From: Musa acuminata AAA Group | Taxonomy: Eukaryota > Streptophyta > Magnoliopsida > Zingiberales > Musaceae | Direction: 5' to 3' | Length of the DNA: 64,000 nucleotides | Assembly (NCBI RefSeq): GCF_036884655.1 | Contig: NC_088356.1 | Location: forward strand, 12,851,001 to 12,915,000 | Shown here: positions 23,742 through 36,715 of the stretch, one piece after another | Position numbering within the stretch: the first letter of the stretch is position 1 | Layout of the letters: the number at the start of each line of letters is the position of its first letter | Notes under the pieces: generated by a model | Told to the model about the DNA's origin: nothing | The model's database searches: none | The model's input: the letters and a program-made list of their open reading frames with translations, nothing else | Translations under genes and position numbers: made by a program

Positions 23742-24421
23742 ACAGACAACATAATATATTCTTACCAAAAATCATAACTAACAAATAGATATAGAAACAG
23801 TTTATAAATATCGATATCTTTCTTATATAAAAGATAAGTTAAACAGGAAATGTATAAAACTTAAACGTAATCGACAGCAAAAAATCAGATCGATAGTATA
23901 AATCACCAGTAATTACAATCCGATTTTACATATAATATTTTTTGCATTCTAAAAATTTGCCACGATTGCTAGAAAATTAACATGGATCTCAAAAAAGAAG
24001 AACCAACCCTCGTCCGTCCCTGGAGGAGAGTCTTAGTAGCGTAGGATGACATTTATCACTCCTCGACCTAAAACAAAAAAAAAATGGAATCTCTCTTCAG
24101 AATATAAAACTCGACAAGTCCTTTGGCGTCCAACTCATTCGTGTGACAATATGGTGGTAGGTAGCCTATGTCACGCTGCATATAGCTTCAAAACACTCGT
24201 ACACAACCTACTGGCGGTAGATTTATCCGATTTCTGATGTTGGCTAAATCAAAACCAAACACACACAAAAAAAAAAAGCAATAAAAGAAAGAAAAAAAAA
24301 AGGACCACAAAGTCTCTCCCGTTCTGTTGGAAAAATAAAACAGAGGGGGAAAATAAATATGTCAAAAAGACAGCTTCGGATTCTCGGCACCATAATATAA
24401 ATTTCTTTTTATAATAATACA

Positions 24422-24960
24422 TGTTAGAAAAATCATTTAATTCAACTTATGTTTCTAAATCATTATAATAGAAACACAATAAAAACTGTTGTAGAAACAA
24501 AATAGTGTATCTCCAACCATTGTCGCCAAGAATTTCTGCAGAGGTTTCTTCTTGAACTTTGGTACTTCTCGGCTCAAAACTCTCGCTTTAGATGGTGTAG
24601 AAAACCCTTTCGCTTCAAAAAGATAATTTAGCCCAGGGACCAAAATCCTCATATATCACCAATTTATAACGTTTATTGATTTATAATATTCAAGAATTAA
24701 TTCAAATCCCATCAAGAACATTTATTATCACCAATTTATAACGTTCAAGAATTAATTCAAATTTGTAACGTTTGGACCATAATGAAGAACTTTAATTATA
24801 TTAAATATTTATTTTAATAATAACGGTTTCATATATAAAGAATAAAAAACTGAAATCATTTAAATCATAATAAATGAAGAAATTCATGATAATGAATTAT
24901 GAATCTTAATGAGAACAATTATATTACTATTAAATTAGATATTTAATAATAACGGTAACA
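24422..24960 (-). repeat. LTR of Copia C, left copy
   Basis: This copy is longer than its partner because a segment around caccaatttataacgtt...attcaagaattaattcaaat is present twice (about 24656-24705 and 24728-24763), against once in the right LTR. Confidence 0.92.
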
Positions 24961-25238
24961 TTCTCCCACTTCGTCCATACGTTTATCTTAATAATTTGAA
25001 TTAATCTTTCTCGAACAACTTTCTTACGAAATAAATACATGAATCATAGCGATAAGTCCTCTAAGAGCGAGTATTATCATCCATGTATAACGATGTATTT
25101 AGTTTCTTAATCTTAATGTGACAATATTGCTTAATGAATAAACCTTATGTTTATTCTTGGTCCAATAACAATATATTTTCTCAAAATAATATGCACATGA
25201 TTGAGAAAATTTCACAATATATAAGAGTTTCAATATCA

Positions 25239-28200
25239 TTACAAAGTGGAACCAAGTCTCATTTTCTCTACATGATCCTTGAATTTCAGAGGTGGCATGC
25301 CTTTGGTCAAAGGATCAGCAATTATTAATTCAGTACTAATATGCTCAATGACCACTTTCTTTTCTCTTACACGTTCTCTTATGGCTAAATACTTAACATC
25401 GATGTGTTTACTTCGACTTCCACTTTTATTGTTTTTAGCCATAAAGACAACAGCTGAATTGTCACAGAAAATTCTTAATGACTTAGAAATAGAATCCATG
25501 ATTCTAAGCCCAGAAATGAAACTCTTAATCCATACACCATGTGAAGTAGCCTCAAAACAGGAGACAAACTCAACTTCCATGGTAGAAGTAGCAGTCAAGG
25601 TCTGCTTAGCTCTTTTCCAAGAAATAGCTCCATCGGCCATAATAAAAATATATCCTAATGTTGATTTACGAGAATCAACACAACCGGCGAAGTCTGAATT
25701 TGAGTAACCAATCACATCCAGATTGTTTGTATGTCTATACATAAGCATGTAATCTTTGGTTCCTTGTAGATACCTCATCACTTTCTTTGCAGCTCTCCAG
25801 TGGTCCATACCTGGATTACTCTGATATTGACCTAGCATCCCCACAATAAATGTAATATAAGGTCTAGTACATACCTGAGCATACATAAGGCTTCCTATGA
25901 CAGAAGCATATGGGATGTTTTTCATTGATTCCCTTTCAAAGTTGTTCTTTGGACATTGGTTCAAATTGAACCTATCACCTTTCACTATGGGAGCAACACT
26001 TGGTGAACAATCCTTCATCCGAAATCTTTCTAAAAGTTTATCGATATAGGTTTCTTGTGATAGACCTAAAATGCCTCGATGTTTATCTCTATGGATCTTA
26101 ATACCAATGACATAAGATGCATCACCCATATCCTTCATGTCAAAATTTTTAGAAATGAATTGTTTCACTTCATGCAGCAAACCCTTATCGTTGGTTGCAA
26201 GCAAAATATCATCTACGTATAAAACAAGGAAACATATTTTACTCCCACTAACCTTCTAGTATATGCATTGATCCATGGGATTTTCAACAAATCCGAATGA
26301 AGAAATCACTTCATGAAATTTAAAATACCATTGGCGGGAGGCTTGTTTTAAGCCGTATATAGACTTCCTAAGCTTGCAAACCAAGTGTTCACCAACACTA
26401 GAGGAGAAACCTTCAGGTTGTTTCATATAAACCTCTTCCTCTATATCTCCATTAAGAAATGCTGTTTCCACATCCATTTGTTGCAATTCAAGGTCAAAAT
26501 GAGCAACTAATACCAAAATTATACGTAGAGAATCTTTCTTAGATATAGGAGAAAACGTCTCCGTCTAATCGATTCCCTCTTTTTGAGTAAATCTCTTTGC
26601 AACAAGTCTTGCCTTGTATCTCTCAATGTTGCCGAACAAATCTTTCTTAGTTTTAAAGACCCATTTGCAACCAATAGCCTTTGGTTCATTAGGCAACTCT
26701 ACAAGATCCCAGACTCCATTGCTCATCATGGAATTCATCTCTTCTTTCATGGCATCATGCCACAAATTTGACTTTTTGCAACTCATGGCTTGTGAAAATA
26801 ATTCAGGATCATTTTTTGCTCCAATATTATAATCAGATTCTTGTAGATATACAACATAATCACTAGGAATTATTGATCTTTTATTTCTAGTAGATCTTCT
26901 TAATGTTATACCAATGGTTCATTGAGGAACTTGTGGTTCAACTAGTTGTTCAGGAGCTTGTTGTAATTCCTGAACTACTTGATCTATTAGAATACTATCA
27001 ACAACTTATGGAATTTCAATGATTGGTTTTCAGCATTAGTTTGTACTTGAGGAGTGCTATGAACTATAACCAATCTATCATTTAATGTAGAAGGTTGAGA
27101 TTCTATATGATCATGTGCGGAAACTATGTTCCTGAAATGATCGCTCCCACTAATCACATCATCCTCAAGAAATTTAGCGTTTCTTGATTCCACAATCCTA
27201 GTTGTGTGAGATGGACAATAGAATCTGTAACCTTTGGACTTTTCAGCATATCCAATGGAATACCCACTAATAGTCCTTGGGTCCAGTTTCTTCTATTGTG
27301 GATTATATATCCTGACTTCAGATGGACATCCTCAAACGCGCATATGTCGCAAACTCGGTTTCCAACCTTTCCATAATTCAAATGGTGTCTTGTGGACAGC
27401 CTTGGTTGGAACTTAGTTTAATATATACACAGTCGTCTTTAGTGCTTAAGTCCACAAAAATTTTGGAAGATTGGAGTTGCTAAGCATACTCCGCATCATG
27501 TCTAATAATGTTCAGTTTCTTCTTTCTGCAACACCATTCTGGTTTGGAGAACAAGGTATAGTGTATTGGGCAACAATCCCATGTTCTTGAAGAAACTTAG
27601 CAAAAGGACTAGGTGCTTATCCATTTTTAATATATCTACCATAATATTCTCTACCCCTATCTGATCTCACAATTTTAATTTGCTTGCCACATTGGTTCTC
27701 AACTTCAGCCTTAAAGACTTTGAAGGCATCCAATGCTTCATTTTTATTATGAAGCAAATATATATACATATATCGTGAGTAATTATCTATAAAGGAGATG
27801 AAGTATTTCTGACCATGTATGTCCATGTCTGGACAACATATATCAATATGAATTATCTCTAATAAGTCTGAACTTCTATTAGCACCCTTTTTAGACTTAT
27901 TGGTTTGTTTTCCCTTAATATAGTCCACACAAGTCTTAAAATTAGTAAAATCAAGAGTATTAAGTACCCCATCTTTAACTAATCTTTTAATTCTCTCTAT
28001 GGAGATATGTCATAATCTCTGATGTCATAATATAGAGGAGTCCTCATTAATATTACACCTCTTAATGCCAGCGTGAACATGCATTGAACTTTGAGTATTA
28101 TCATTTTGTAATAAAATACGGTAAAGACCGTCAGACAAAATACCATTCCCAACATAATCAGATTTATATAATAAATGAAATGATGTGTCTTTAAAATTAA

Positions 28201-29216
28201 AAGAATACCCAAATGGTACGAGTCTGGAAACAGAAATTAAGTTTCATGAGAAACTTGGTACATAAAATGTCCTTTCCAATTTTAAAATAAAACCACTATT
28301 TAAAGTTAAAATGCATGTTCCAATTGCTTCCACATGTGAGCCCATCTTATTTCCTAATAAGATGCTTTGCTCACTTCCCACTGGCTTCCTTAGGTTTTGC
28401 ATACCCTGCAAAGAGTTTGCAATATGGATTATTGATCCAGAGTCAATCCACGAGGTGTTAATATTAACTTTGACCATATTAGATTCATAACACACATATG
28501 AGGTTGGTTTACCTTTCTTTTCAAGTCATTTTTGGAATTTCGTGCATTCCTTCTTCATGTGTCCCTTTTTTACAAAAGAAACACCTTGCTTCTTTCTTGA
28601 TATCAGCTTGGGGTGGTATTTTACCTTTTCCCTGCTAATGAGCTTTTTGATTGGCTTGATGTTTGTCAGTTTTGTTCTTCCTACGAGTGGTTACTATCAA
28701 TGTACTCTCACCCAATTCCATCACTAGCCTCTCTTCTTCTTGAACACACATGGTCATTAATTCATTGATTGACTATTTGTCCTTATTTGTATTGTATGAA
28801 ATTTTAAAAGGGTCATATTGAGGTGGAAGGGTGTTCAGAATATAGTGCACCAGGAAGGATTCTGACATATTAACCTCAAGTTTCTTAAGTTGAGCCGCAA
28901 TATCTCGCATTTGCATTATGTGCTCACGCACACCCTTTATGTTAGTGAGTCTAAAGGATGAAAATTTCATTATAAGGGTACTTGCTAGTGCCTTATCTGA
29001 AGTGACGAATTGTTCATCAATAGCTTGTAGCAAGTCTCGGATATTTTCATGCTGGTCAACAGAACCATGTATACTAGCAGTTATCTTAGTTTTGATAAAC
29101 ATCACGCTGAGCCGATTGGATCGCTCCCATCGCTCATATAACGTGATCTCAGTTAGAGTGCTAGTATTAGTGACTATAGGTGGTTCGTCTTTTCTAATAG
29201 CATAATCAATATTCAT
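25239..29216 (-). pseudogene. Decayed Copia gag-pol polyprotein (element C)
   Basis: Minus-strand blocks: gag UBN2 region (28773-29216); a remnant knuckle CFFCKKGTHEE near 28570 that has lost its downstream residues; protease/pre-integrase part with WIDSGS (28244-28495); integrase with IHIDICCPD, YFISFIDNYSRY and IVRSDRGREYYG (27617-27928); linker (27154-27381); reverse transcriptase with WVFKTKKD and DVETAFLNGDIEEEVYMKQP (26256-26786) and YVDD just above 26204; RNase H with YSNSDFAGCVDSRKSTLGY and SRSKHIDVKY (25239-26204). Stops separate the blocks, so no full polyprotein can be made. The long RNase H block is the best preserved. Confidence 0.93.
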
Positions 29217-29959
29217 CCACCCTAAATGGAGGAGAACTCTCTCCTTCCATATCTTATAGTTATCACCACTAATTCGGGAATTTCACATCGAATATTAGAG
29301 AAATTAACAGTTTGAGAAACTGCATAAAATCAAATATGCTTATGTCAAAATTTGAAGCTTAATAGACTAAATTACATGTTTTACCATTGTGAAACATGCC
29401 AAAAATATGAATCTCATGACATAAAAATTGCCTGTGGGCTAAATTCTTAATTCAAATAAATTCAAATGGTCTTTATGATAAAACTATCAAATTATATTCT
29501 AATTCATAATCCTTGTGGGTAAATTATAAAAATAATCTGATATTTTATCCTAATTAATTATATTAAATATAATAAAAGATCCTGTGGGATAACAATTATT
29601 ATACGAAATATAATCAATCACAATATGATGTCTAATTACTTATGTGATCCTTATTTTAACTTTATATATAATTTTAATTAATTAAGGATGCTATGACTAA
29701 TTCTTAATTAATTAAGATTATATGGATCACTAGACATTTTAAACATAAAAAATTTACTCATAAGCATAATTTTATATAACTAAATATGCATATATGAGTA
29801 TTTTACCGACTAAAAATGTTGAAAATAATATTTCCTCATGATTTTCAACAAAATATATCAAGAAGTTTCTAAGAAGAAACCAAAATCAAATTATTTTCAT
29901 CGCATAAAAATGAAAACTATTTTGTATCAAGGCAAAGGTCAAAAGGCTCTGATACCAAA

Positions 29960-30456
29960 TGTAAGAAATCACTGAAACCAACTTGTGTTTCTAAATCATT
30001 ATAATAGAAACATAATAAAAACTGATGCGGAAACAAAATAGCGTACCTCCAGCCATTGTAGCCAAGAATTTCTGCAGAGATTTCTTCTTGAACTTTGGTA
30101 CTTCTCGACTCAAAACTCTCGCTTTAGATAGTGTAGGAAACCCTTTCGCTTCAAAGAGATAATTTAGCCCAGGGACCAAAATTCTCATATATATAGATGT
30201 TCTCCCATCAAGAACATTTATTATCACCAATTTATAACGTTCAAGAATTAATTCAAATTTGTAACGTTTGGACCATAATGAAGAACTTTAATGATATTAA
30301 ATATTTAATTTAATAATAATGATTTCATGTATAAAGAATAAAAAACTGAAATCATTTAAATCATAATAAATGAAGAAATTCATGATAATGAATTATGAAT
30401 CTTAATGAGAATAGTTATATTACTATTAAATTAGATATTTAATAATAACGGTTACA
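29960..30456 (-). repeat. LTR of Copia C, right copy
   Basis: A 497-bp repeat beginning TGTAAGAAATCACTG and ending ACGGTTACA, immediately followed by the ataca duplication. Confidence 0.93.
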
Positions 30457-31465
30457 ATACATATATTCATTTTCTTTTTTAAATAAACTATGTATTCACT
30501 TTTTTAATAAATATTAAAATTATCACATCTATTTAATGGACTTTTTGAAAGGAGATTAAATCATTTTTTTTTATCATTTATAGCCTAATTTTAAATTTTT
30601 TTAGTTCTTCAAACCTATCGCTTTCTAGATGAAATGAAAACTCTCTTCTTCTTCTTCTTCTCTTAATCTTCCCTATTTTCCCTTTTCCTTCTCCTAGCCA
30701 TCATCCTCTTCTTTTTCTTCGCAGGCAACTATCGACAGGACAATAAGTGAGGTCAAAGTGTGGGCCATGAGTGGGCTAGGGTAACAGGCTAAGGGGAAGC
30801 GATCGATGGCAAGGTGCACAAGCGACAATCATATGAGATGTGGGGATCAAAATTAGAAAGATTGTGAATAATAAAAAAAAGTATTTTTATTACTTTTTAA
30901 TGGATTATGAATAGTAAGGGATTGTCAAAATAGTAAAAAAGGGGTTTCTAAATAGTAAACTCTATTTTGAAATATAATTTTACCAAATAATATTTATATC
31001 AATATACATATTTACAATAAAATATTTTTATCTATTGTTTACCGAGAACTTAAAACAATCCATGTTCACTCAAAATCTTTCTTCAAAAAAAAAATATATA
31101 TGTTATCAAACGAACCTTAGTCTCGCGCTGGTTTCCTCTCCCTATAACACAATGCATAAACAAACGAAAATGTTCATGATCTCCTCCTCATCATTATGTC
31201 CTAATCATTGCCCTCTCCCGCTCTTTCCATTCCACCATCACTAAAAACAGAAACAGATAGAGAATAGAATGCGAGTTGACGTAACACACAGTCCAAATCA
31301 TGGGTAGGCTGTAGGATCAGATGCCCCCGAAAGGCCGCCGAAGGTAACGCACAATCTTCGATCGTCGTTGGTACCATTTAGCATCGCTTGAGATGGGAGA
31401 ATTTACAACCGGGTAACCGATGATCGATCCCATCCCATGAGGTTGAGCTCTAGTGAGACATACCA
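30457..31465. other. Intergenic
   Basis: Low-complexity AT-rich and CT-rich sequence (including a CTT run near 30645). I see no gene, RNA or element here. Confidence 0.65.
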
Positions 31466-31698
31466 TGATACGGTATATTTTAGCCCAAGACACGTCAAAG
31501 TCCGACGCTATCAGTCACAGTCAGAATTCGTACTAGGACATTGCTCGACACGTCATATCTTAGGAATCCTGAGGTAGAGTCGCTCTTGAGACACGTCAAG
31601 TCAGAATCCGTACCAAGGCACTATTTGACATGTCTACCACGCCAACCCGCGTACGACTGACCCACGTACAGTACTATAAAGACCTTTAGCCAACATCT

Positions 31699-32143
31699 TG
31701 ACACGGACTTAGTTGGTTTTGCCTAAGCCGTGCGGCACCCTTGCGTGTCCGTCCGCAAAGGTCAGCCTCCCCGAAGCCTCCCATTGTCCCTTAGGACCAC
31801 CAAAAGAGAGAACGGATTAGAGAGAACGCCTCAATCGGGATCCACAAGCAAACATGTCCGAAAAACACTTCATAGACAATGCAAATTACAAACAGACTTT
31901 ACAAGCTCTGAACAGTGGCACAACAAAGGGTAAAATGGTCCATTATAGACCGAAAAACTCTCGCACGTGTCCACATGACACAACCTTTATTTACAAGCCT
32001 AAAGAGGCCACCACCCAACTAAAATGGGACTTATAAGCCTTCGGCTGTCCCTCTACACGCTGTACAAGGCATGAACATGCCAACAGACACGGACAGATAT
32101 AAGCATTACATCAAACATCCTGTTTCAAAGTTTGTCCATGACA
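31699..32143 (-). repeat. LTR of nested element, left copy
   Basis: A 445-bp repeat nearly identical to 35807-36251. Its end ATGACA is followed by the polypurine tract complement ttctcccccact. Confidence 0.93.
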
Positions 32144-35100
32144 TTCTCCCCCACTTATCCCTTCGACGTCCTCGTCGAAGCCTTTGTGAACACTGCAACT
32201 CTTCGCCTTTGCTGAGTCTTCAATCTTTCGCTCCAGCTACAATGCGCCTCCTGGCTCCCAGCTACTCTCCGCTGTTGTTTCTGAGTAGTCGAACCTTTGA
32301 TCCGCCTTGCTGCTTCAACTCGCCAATGATTCTGACTCTGGTGTGGGGTTGGCTGAGTTGTGTTGATCCTCGTTGATTCCTACGGATCCACCAAATGAAG
32401 GAAAAGACCATCCTTACTGCGCTAGTCTCTCAGAAATTCCACATGCTGCTTGAACTAAGTGGATGCTTGTTGGAGCTTTAACGAGCATCGTCTCGCAAAC
32501 TTCTGAAGTTTTGGGTCCTTCCTCCACAAAATCTGCTCATTGACTCTTCTTTTAGTTAGTTGTCACATCCAAGTAGGTTCGCATCACTTCCGCTTTCGAT
32601 TGGCATTTCGTTGGGAAATGAAGCGGACAATCTACTCTCAGTAGCACTGATCACCGTTGGTGAGGATTTGACAACTATTGTCTTCCCTTATCTTCGAAGG
32701 GTCTTTGAACTTATGCAGAGCTCCTCTACTGGATAGATAAGAGAACCGGGGTACTCGGTTTCGCCCATTCTCTTAAGAGTTGAGAAGGCAAAGGTTACTT
32801 GACTTCGCCCGCCTCCTCGAGGTTGTACTTCATGCATCGAGCTGGTTACTGGCCTTCGCCTGCTCTTTGCTCACACTTCTGAAGCACTTGAAGTGTTTGC
32901 ACTCCTTGCATTGAGTTAGTTACTGTGATTCACCTTCTCAAAGCCATTGAACTTCTGGAATGCAGGAAGTTTCCACCCCAACTTGGAGTAATTCTCTGAT
33001 AGATGAGGTCGCCTCTGGGATTGTACCGTCTTCTCCATCAACCCTGCCGCCTACTCCACTGAGTAGCAAAGGTACAGCACCGCGTACTGCCTGCTTCGTT
33101 CCTTGGTCGTGCACTCTTGCATGACCCGAAGTCCTTCACTTACGGCTATCTTGATGAGAAACTTGTAGACACCGGTCTTACGAAGTTTCTTGGCCTCTGC
33201 CCTTCAGCCTTGTCTCGGTACTTGGAGATTGCCTCTGCATGCTCCACCTCCTCAGCCCCTTTCACGACCAAGCGCTCTCCCTCCATGAGAGCAAGGGATC
33301 AATGACTTGCACGGAAGTCCCGCCTCTGCGGTACCATGGCGCTGCAATGCCCATGGCCCTACTATCCGTCGCCTCGCATCTGCATCCCTTTTCTTCACGA
33401 TCAGTAGACATGTCTCCGTGGCCCTCCTCTGAGTCCACCTCCATTCTAACTGATGCTTGATTTTGGGTAGCTAAGTCCCTCTGGACTCGTCGTCGCTTCC
33501 TCGCCCCTTTCGACCCCCTGCTTCAACACCTCTGTGTTCTCCAAGCAGCTCCTTCTGGTCGATGGAAAGACATACTGCACTCCCATGCATGGCCTCTGCC
33601 ATCGCATTGTAGGGTTTGCACCGATTCTGTTCTCCATTGCTTCCTTGGTAGCAACGTTCGCTTACTCGGCCTTGTCCTCTGACTTGCCGGGCTCCCTTAA
33701 GCGAATATGAGCTCTAGAGCAGTCCAACTCTCCAGCTACTTCGATCATACCTCTGCATGATCAAGTCCCTCCCATGGAACTCACTGGTACTTGCATTCGA
33801 ACTTTTCCCTTGGTGGAACCCAGCCCCCATATGCTGATGACCAAGGTTTTCATCCGATGCAAAATTCGGTGCACACCCGGAAGACCCGCCTTTGCGGTAC
33901 CATGGCCTTCACTCCTTGAATCCATAGCCCTTCTTGCCATCGTGTTGTTCACCAAAGCGGAGCTCCCAGTAGATCCCGATCATACCTCCATATGATCTCA
34001 TCCCTCATGGGACTATGTCGTGTGTGTCGCATTGCCACGAACTGTTCCACCACGATCCGCTGCACCATGTCGCCTCCTGGTGACATCTCCATTGCATTCT
34101 GATCCTTGTGGAATAAACTCGAATTGTGAACCCTCCATGTGTGGCCTCTACCAATACATCGCAGGGTCTCCTCCACCTTCGATTTTGTTCGCTCCTTTGG
34201 CAATCGACCTTCATCCACCCACTCTTGGGTCACACCTAGATGAAGCACCGCTCTAGGACAGTCCGTCGCCTAGTAGCTCCCGAAGTCCACCGACTTCACT
34301 GTAATTTGTGCACCATTGTCTGGATCCTAGGCCTCTACCCCTACCAGCACAATCTCCGCTGCGCACCGCTTCCTTCATAGCAACTCGAATGGCAACACTA
34401 TGGCATATTCTTCAAGAGTACCCGCCTCTGCGTCCTCTTGCCTCGTGCTAAGGCCTTCTGAACCCAACTTCGCCTCCGCAAATTGAGTCGCCTTAGTTCC
34501 TCCCTCAAATGCTTCTCCGAGATAAGGTGCATGTGCCCCGAAGCTCCCTTCGTCTTTGGCACCATGCAAGATGAGTCTGCTCCGTCAGAATGAGGGACCC
34601 ATGGAACAACATGATCCTGCTCTTGCCTCTGCAAGTGTTCATGTCCTTGACCCCTGTCTAAGGAAAGCACTGTGCCTCTGCTCCATGTTCCAACTTCTCT
34701 GCTGGCTCCCTTCATGCGGCTTGGGTACTTCGCCAAGTTACACCCAGTTGCTCCGCTCCTCGTTTTCGCATTGAGTCGATGGTGGCCCTCGTGCCCACCA
34801 TTCCACGGGTCAGCCCTCCCTTGAGTCCGATCTCATATCGACTCCAAGTGTGCCTTCATCTGTGTTGCTCCCCCACTTGATCTCGCAATGCATCCACCAA
34901 TGCATTCTCTCAAGCGAGATCATGCGACGACTCCTCGCCACTTGCTCAGTCCATCGAGCTTCGTGGAGTTGTTGTTTATTGAGGTACTCCTCCTCAACAT
35001 GTGAAGTTCGTCTCACATGATTCTCCCTCTGGAGAGCCGGAACTTATCCCTCCTGGATAACTGTCCCATTGGAGCAACATCTCTCTTCGTTTCGAAGACC

Positions 35101-35806
35101 ACCATCCCCTTGGACTACTCCGATCTGCTGAACAAACTGTGCATTGTTCTGCCTCCTGCAAACGCACTCGCTAGATTGCGATTCCCCGTCAATACAGCCC
35201 CCACTGCACCCCTCAAGGTCTAGCAACATGCTGAACTCGTTGCACACTTCAGCCTCCTCCGGACGTATCCTTCGCATGCCGAAGAGAAAGTTTCAATGCT
35301 CCATGGCGCCGAGTCTCGGCCGCCTTGGGATGGCCACGAACATTCCATCGTCCGCATACAAGCCCATGCATGAGTACCAAATTCTTCGAGTTAGCAATTC
35401 CCCTCACCTCTGTGAGCTTTGCATAACTCTTTTGGTCGTTGAGCAACTCATTCCACCTTGGATGGTCTCATTCTTGCCAAGCGCCTCGCTTGCCTAGAGC
35501 ACCATCAAGTATAGTTGTCAACATTGAGCCATAGCTCAAACTCAGCCATCCCAACCTTTGTGCGCTCCAAATTCTTCCAAGCTTGCCTGTTCTCGTGGTG
35601 CCTCTTGCGCGAAGGGTTGGCCATTCCTCTGAATGCCAATCTCAGATGCCCGCTCCTCTGAGCGACTCCTTTTCCCTACATCTCCATGCCCGTTTTCCCC
35701 CCAAACGGTCGCGCGTGTGCTGACTGCCCTCAACGCAGTCCCGCTAGGTCCCCCACGTTTGCATGCTAAGTGTTTCTATGAGTGCTTGTCCCGCTCTGAT
35801 ACCATA
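32144..35806 (-). other. Interior of nested element, no recognisable coding domain
   Basis: GC-moderate sequence with many short ORFs on both strands, none over about 120 codons and none matching a retroelement domain I know. It could be a LARD-type interior or a gag region too decayed to read. Confidence 0.6.
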
Positions 35807-36251
35807 TGACACGGACTTAGCTGGTTTTGCCTAAGCCGTGCGGCACCCTTGCGTGTCCGTCCGCAAAGGTCAGCCTCCCCGAAGCCTCCTATTGTCCCTT
35901 AGGACCACCAAAAGAGAGAACGGATTAGAGAGAACGCCTCAATCGGGATCCACAAGCAAACATGTCCGAAAAACACTTCATAGACAATGCAAATTACAAA
36001 TAGACTTTACAAGCTCTGAACAGTGGTACAACAAAGGGTAAAATGGTCCATTACAGACCGAAAAGCTCTCGCACGTGTCCACATGACACAACCTTTATTT
36101 ACAAGCCTAAAGAGGCCACCACCCAACTAAAATGGGACTTATAAGCCTTCGGCTGTCCCTCTACACGCTGTACAAGGCATGAACATGCCAACAGACACGG
36201 ACAGATATAAGCATTACATCAAACATCCTGTTTCAAAGTTTGTCCGTGACA
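35807..36251 (-). repeat. LTR of nested element, right copy
   Basis: Begins TGACACGGACTTAGCTGG and ends TTTGTCCGTGACA. It is preceded by gctctgataccata, the complement of the tRNA-iMet primer site. Confidence 0.93.
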
Positions 36252-36715
36252 ATCTGGCAGCGGGGGAAAAAAAGATCAATTGATCACTCCACTAACTTGC
36301 TCGTCGGAGGGGCCTTGTCGGGTGATCCCGACGAGGGCCATTTTTATAGGAAAACCTGGCCACCTCACAAAGACGAGCTGCCAGCCACCCTAGAGAAGGA
36401 GAGACGTAGCTCGGCATACACGGTGCCCAGATCGGCACACAAGGAACGCTGATCAATACCCCGTCGCGAGGGCCCGGTCAACCTCGGCATCTAGCCCAAC
36501 CGACAGAAAACTCCTGACATTGACCCGTGGACCAAGCCGTGCTGACTCACCAGCCACGGCACATTTGTTCACCAACATTTTAGCGCTAGAAGGAGGACCA
36601 TGTCATAGGAGCATCCCGCCGAGGCTTTTCCCGAGGGAGAATCGATGGCCTGTCACCCCTCTGTCAGGCTCGGAGAGCCATCCCTACTCGTTCCCAGAGA
36701 CGGGGGATCCCGACC

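Larger units (their letters stand above)
23204..24421. other. CDC20 3' region and intergenic sequence
   Basis: No further gene is supported. It holds the probable CDC20 3'UTR, a (TA)n run and an (ATT)n run, then AT-rich sequence up to Copia C. The ORFs across the microsatellites are repeat artefacts. Confidence 0.7.
24422..30456 (-). mobile_element. Copia LTR retrotransposon C
   Basis: LTRs at 24422-24960 and 29960-30456 start TGTTAG or TGTAAG and end GTAACA or GTTACA. They are flanked by a perfect 5-bp duplication ataca (24417-24421 and 30457-30461). The complement of TTTGGTATCAGAGCC (tRNA-iMet primer site) precedes the right LTR, and a polypurine tract (agtgggagaa on the minus strand) follows the left one. 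Gag, integrase, reverse transcriptase and RNase H blocks occur in Copia order but with frame breaks. Confidence 0.96.
31699..36251 (-). mobile_element. Nested non-autonomous LTR retrotransposon with 445-bp LTRs
   Basis: Direct repeats at 31699-32143 and 35807-36251, both exactly 445 bp, start TGACACGGACTTAG and end ATGACA or GTGACA. They differ at about seven sites, all transitions, by eye. The target copy atct flanks it (31695-31698 and 36252-36255), and the uninterrupted site survives in the partner LTR near 40602. The complement of ATGGTATCAGAGC before 35807 is the primer site and agtgggggagaa (minus strand) after 32143 the polypurine tract, so it reads on the minus strand. I recognise no gag or pol in the 3.66-kb interior. 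The short ORFs there look like chance frames or decayed sequence. Confidence 0.88.

Noticed and set aside
23358..23784. ORFs of 83-136 codons encoding Tyr-Ile, Asn and Ile runs
   Set aside because: They are translations of the (TA)n and (ATT)n microsatellites.
32144..35806. Many ORFs of 60-117 codons inside the nested element
   Set aside because: They overlap on both strands, have no common frame and match no gag, protease, RT or integrase motif. I treat them as chance frames.
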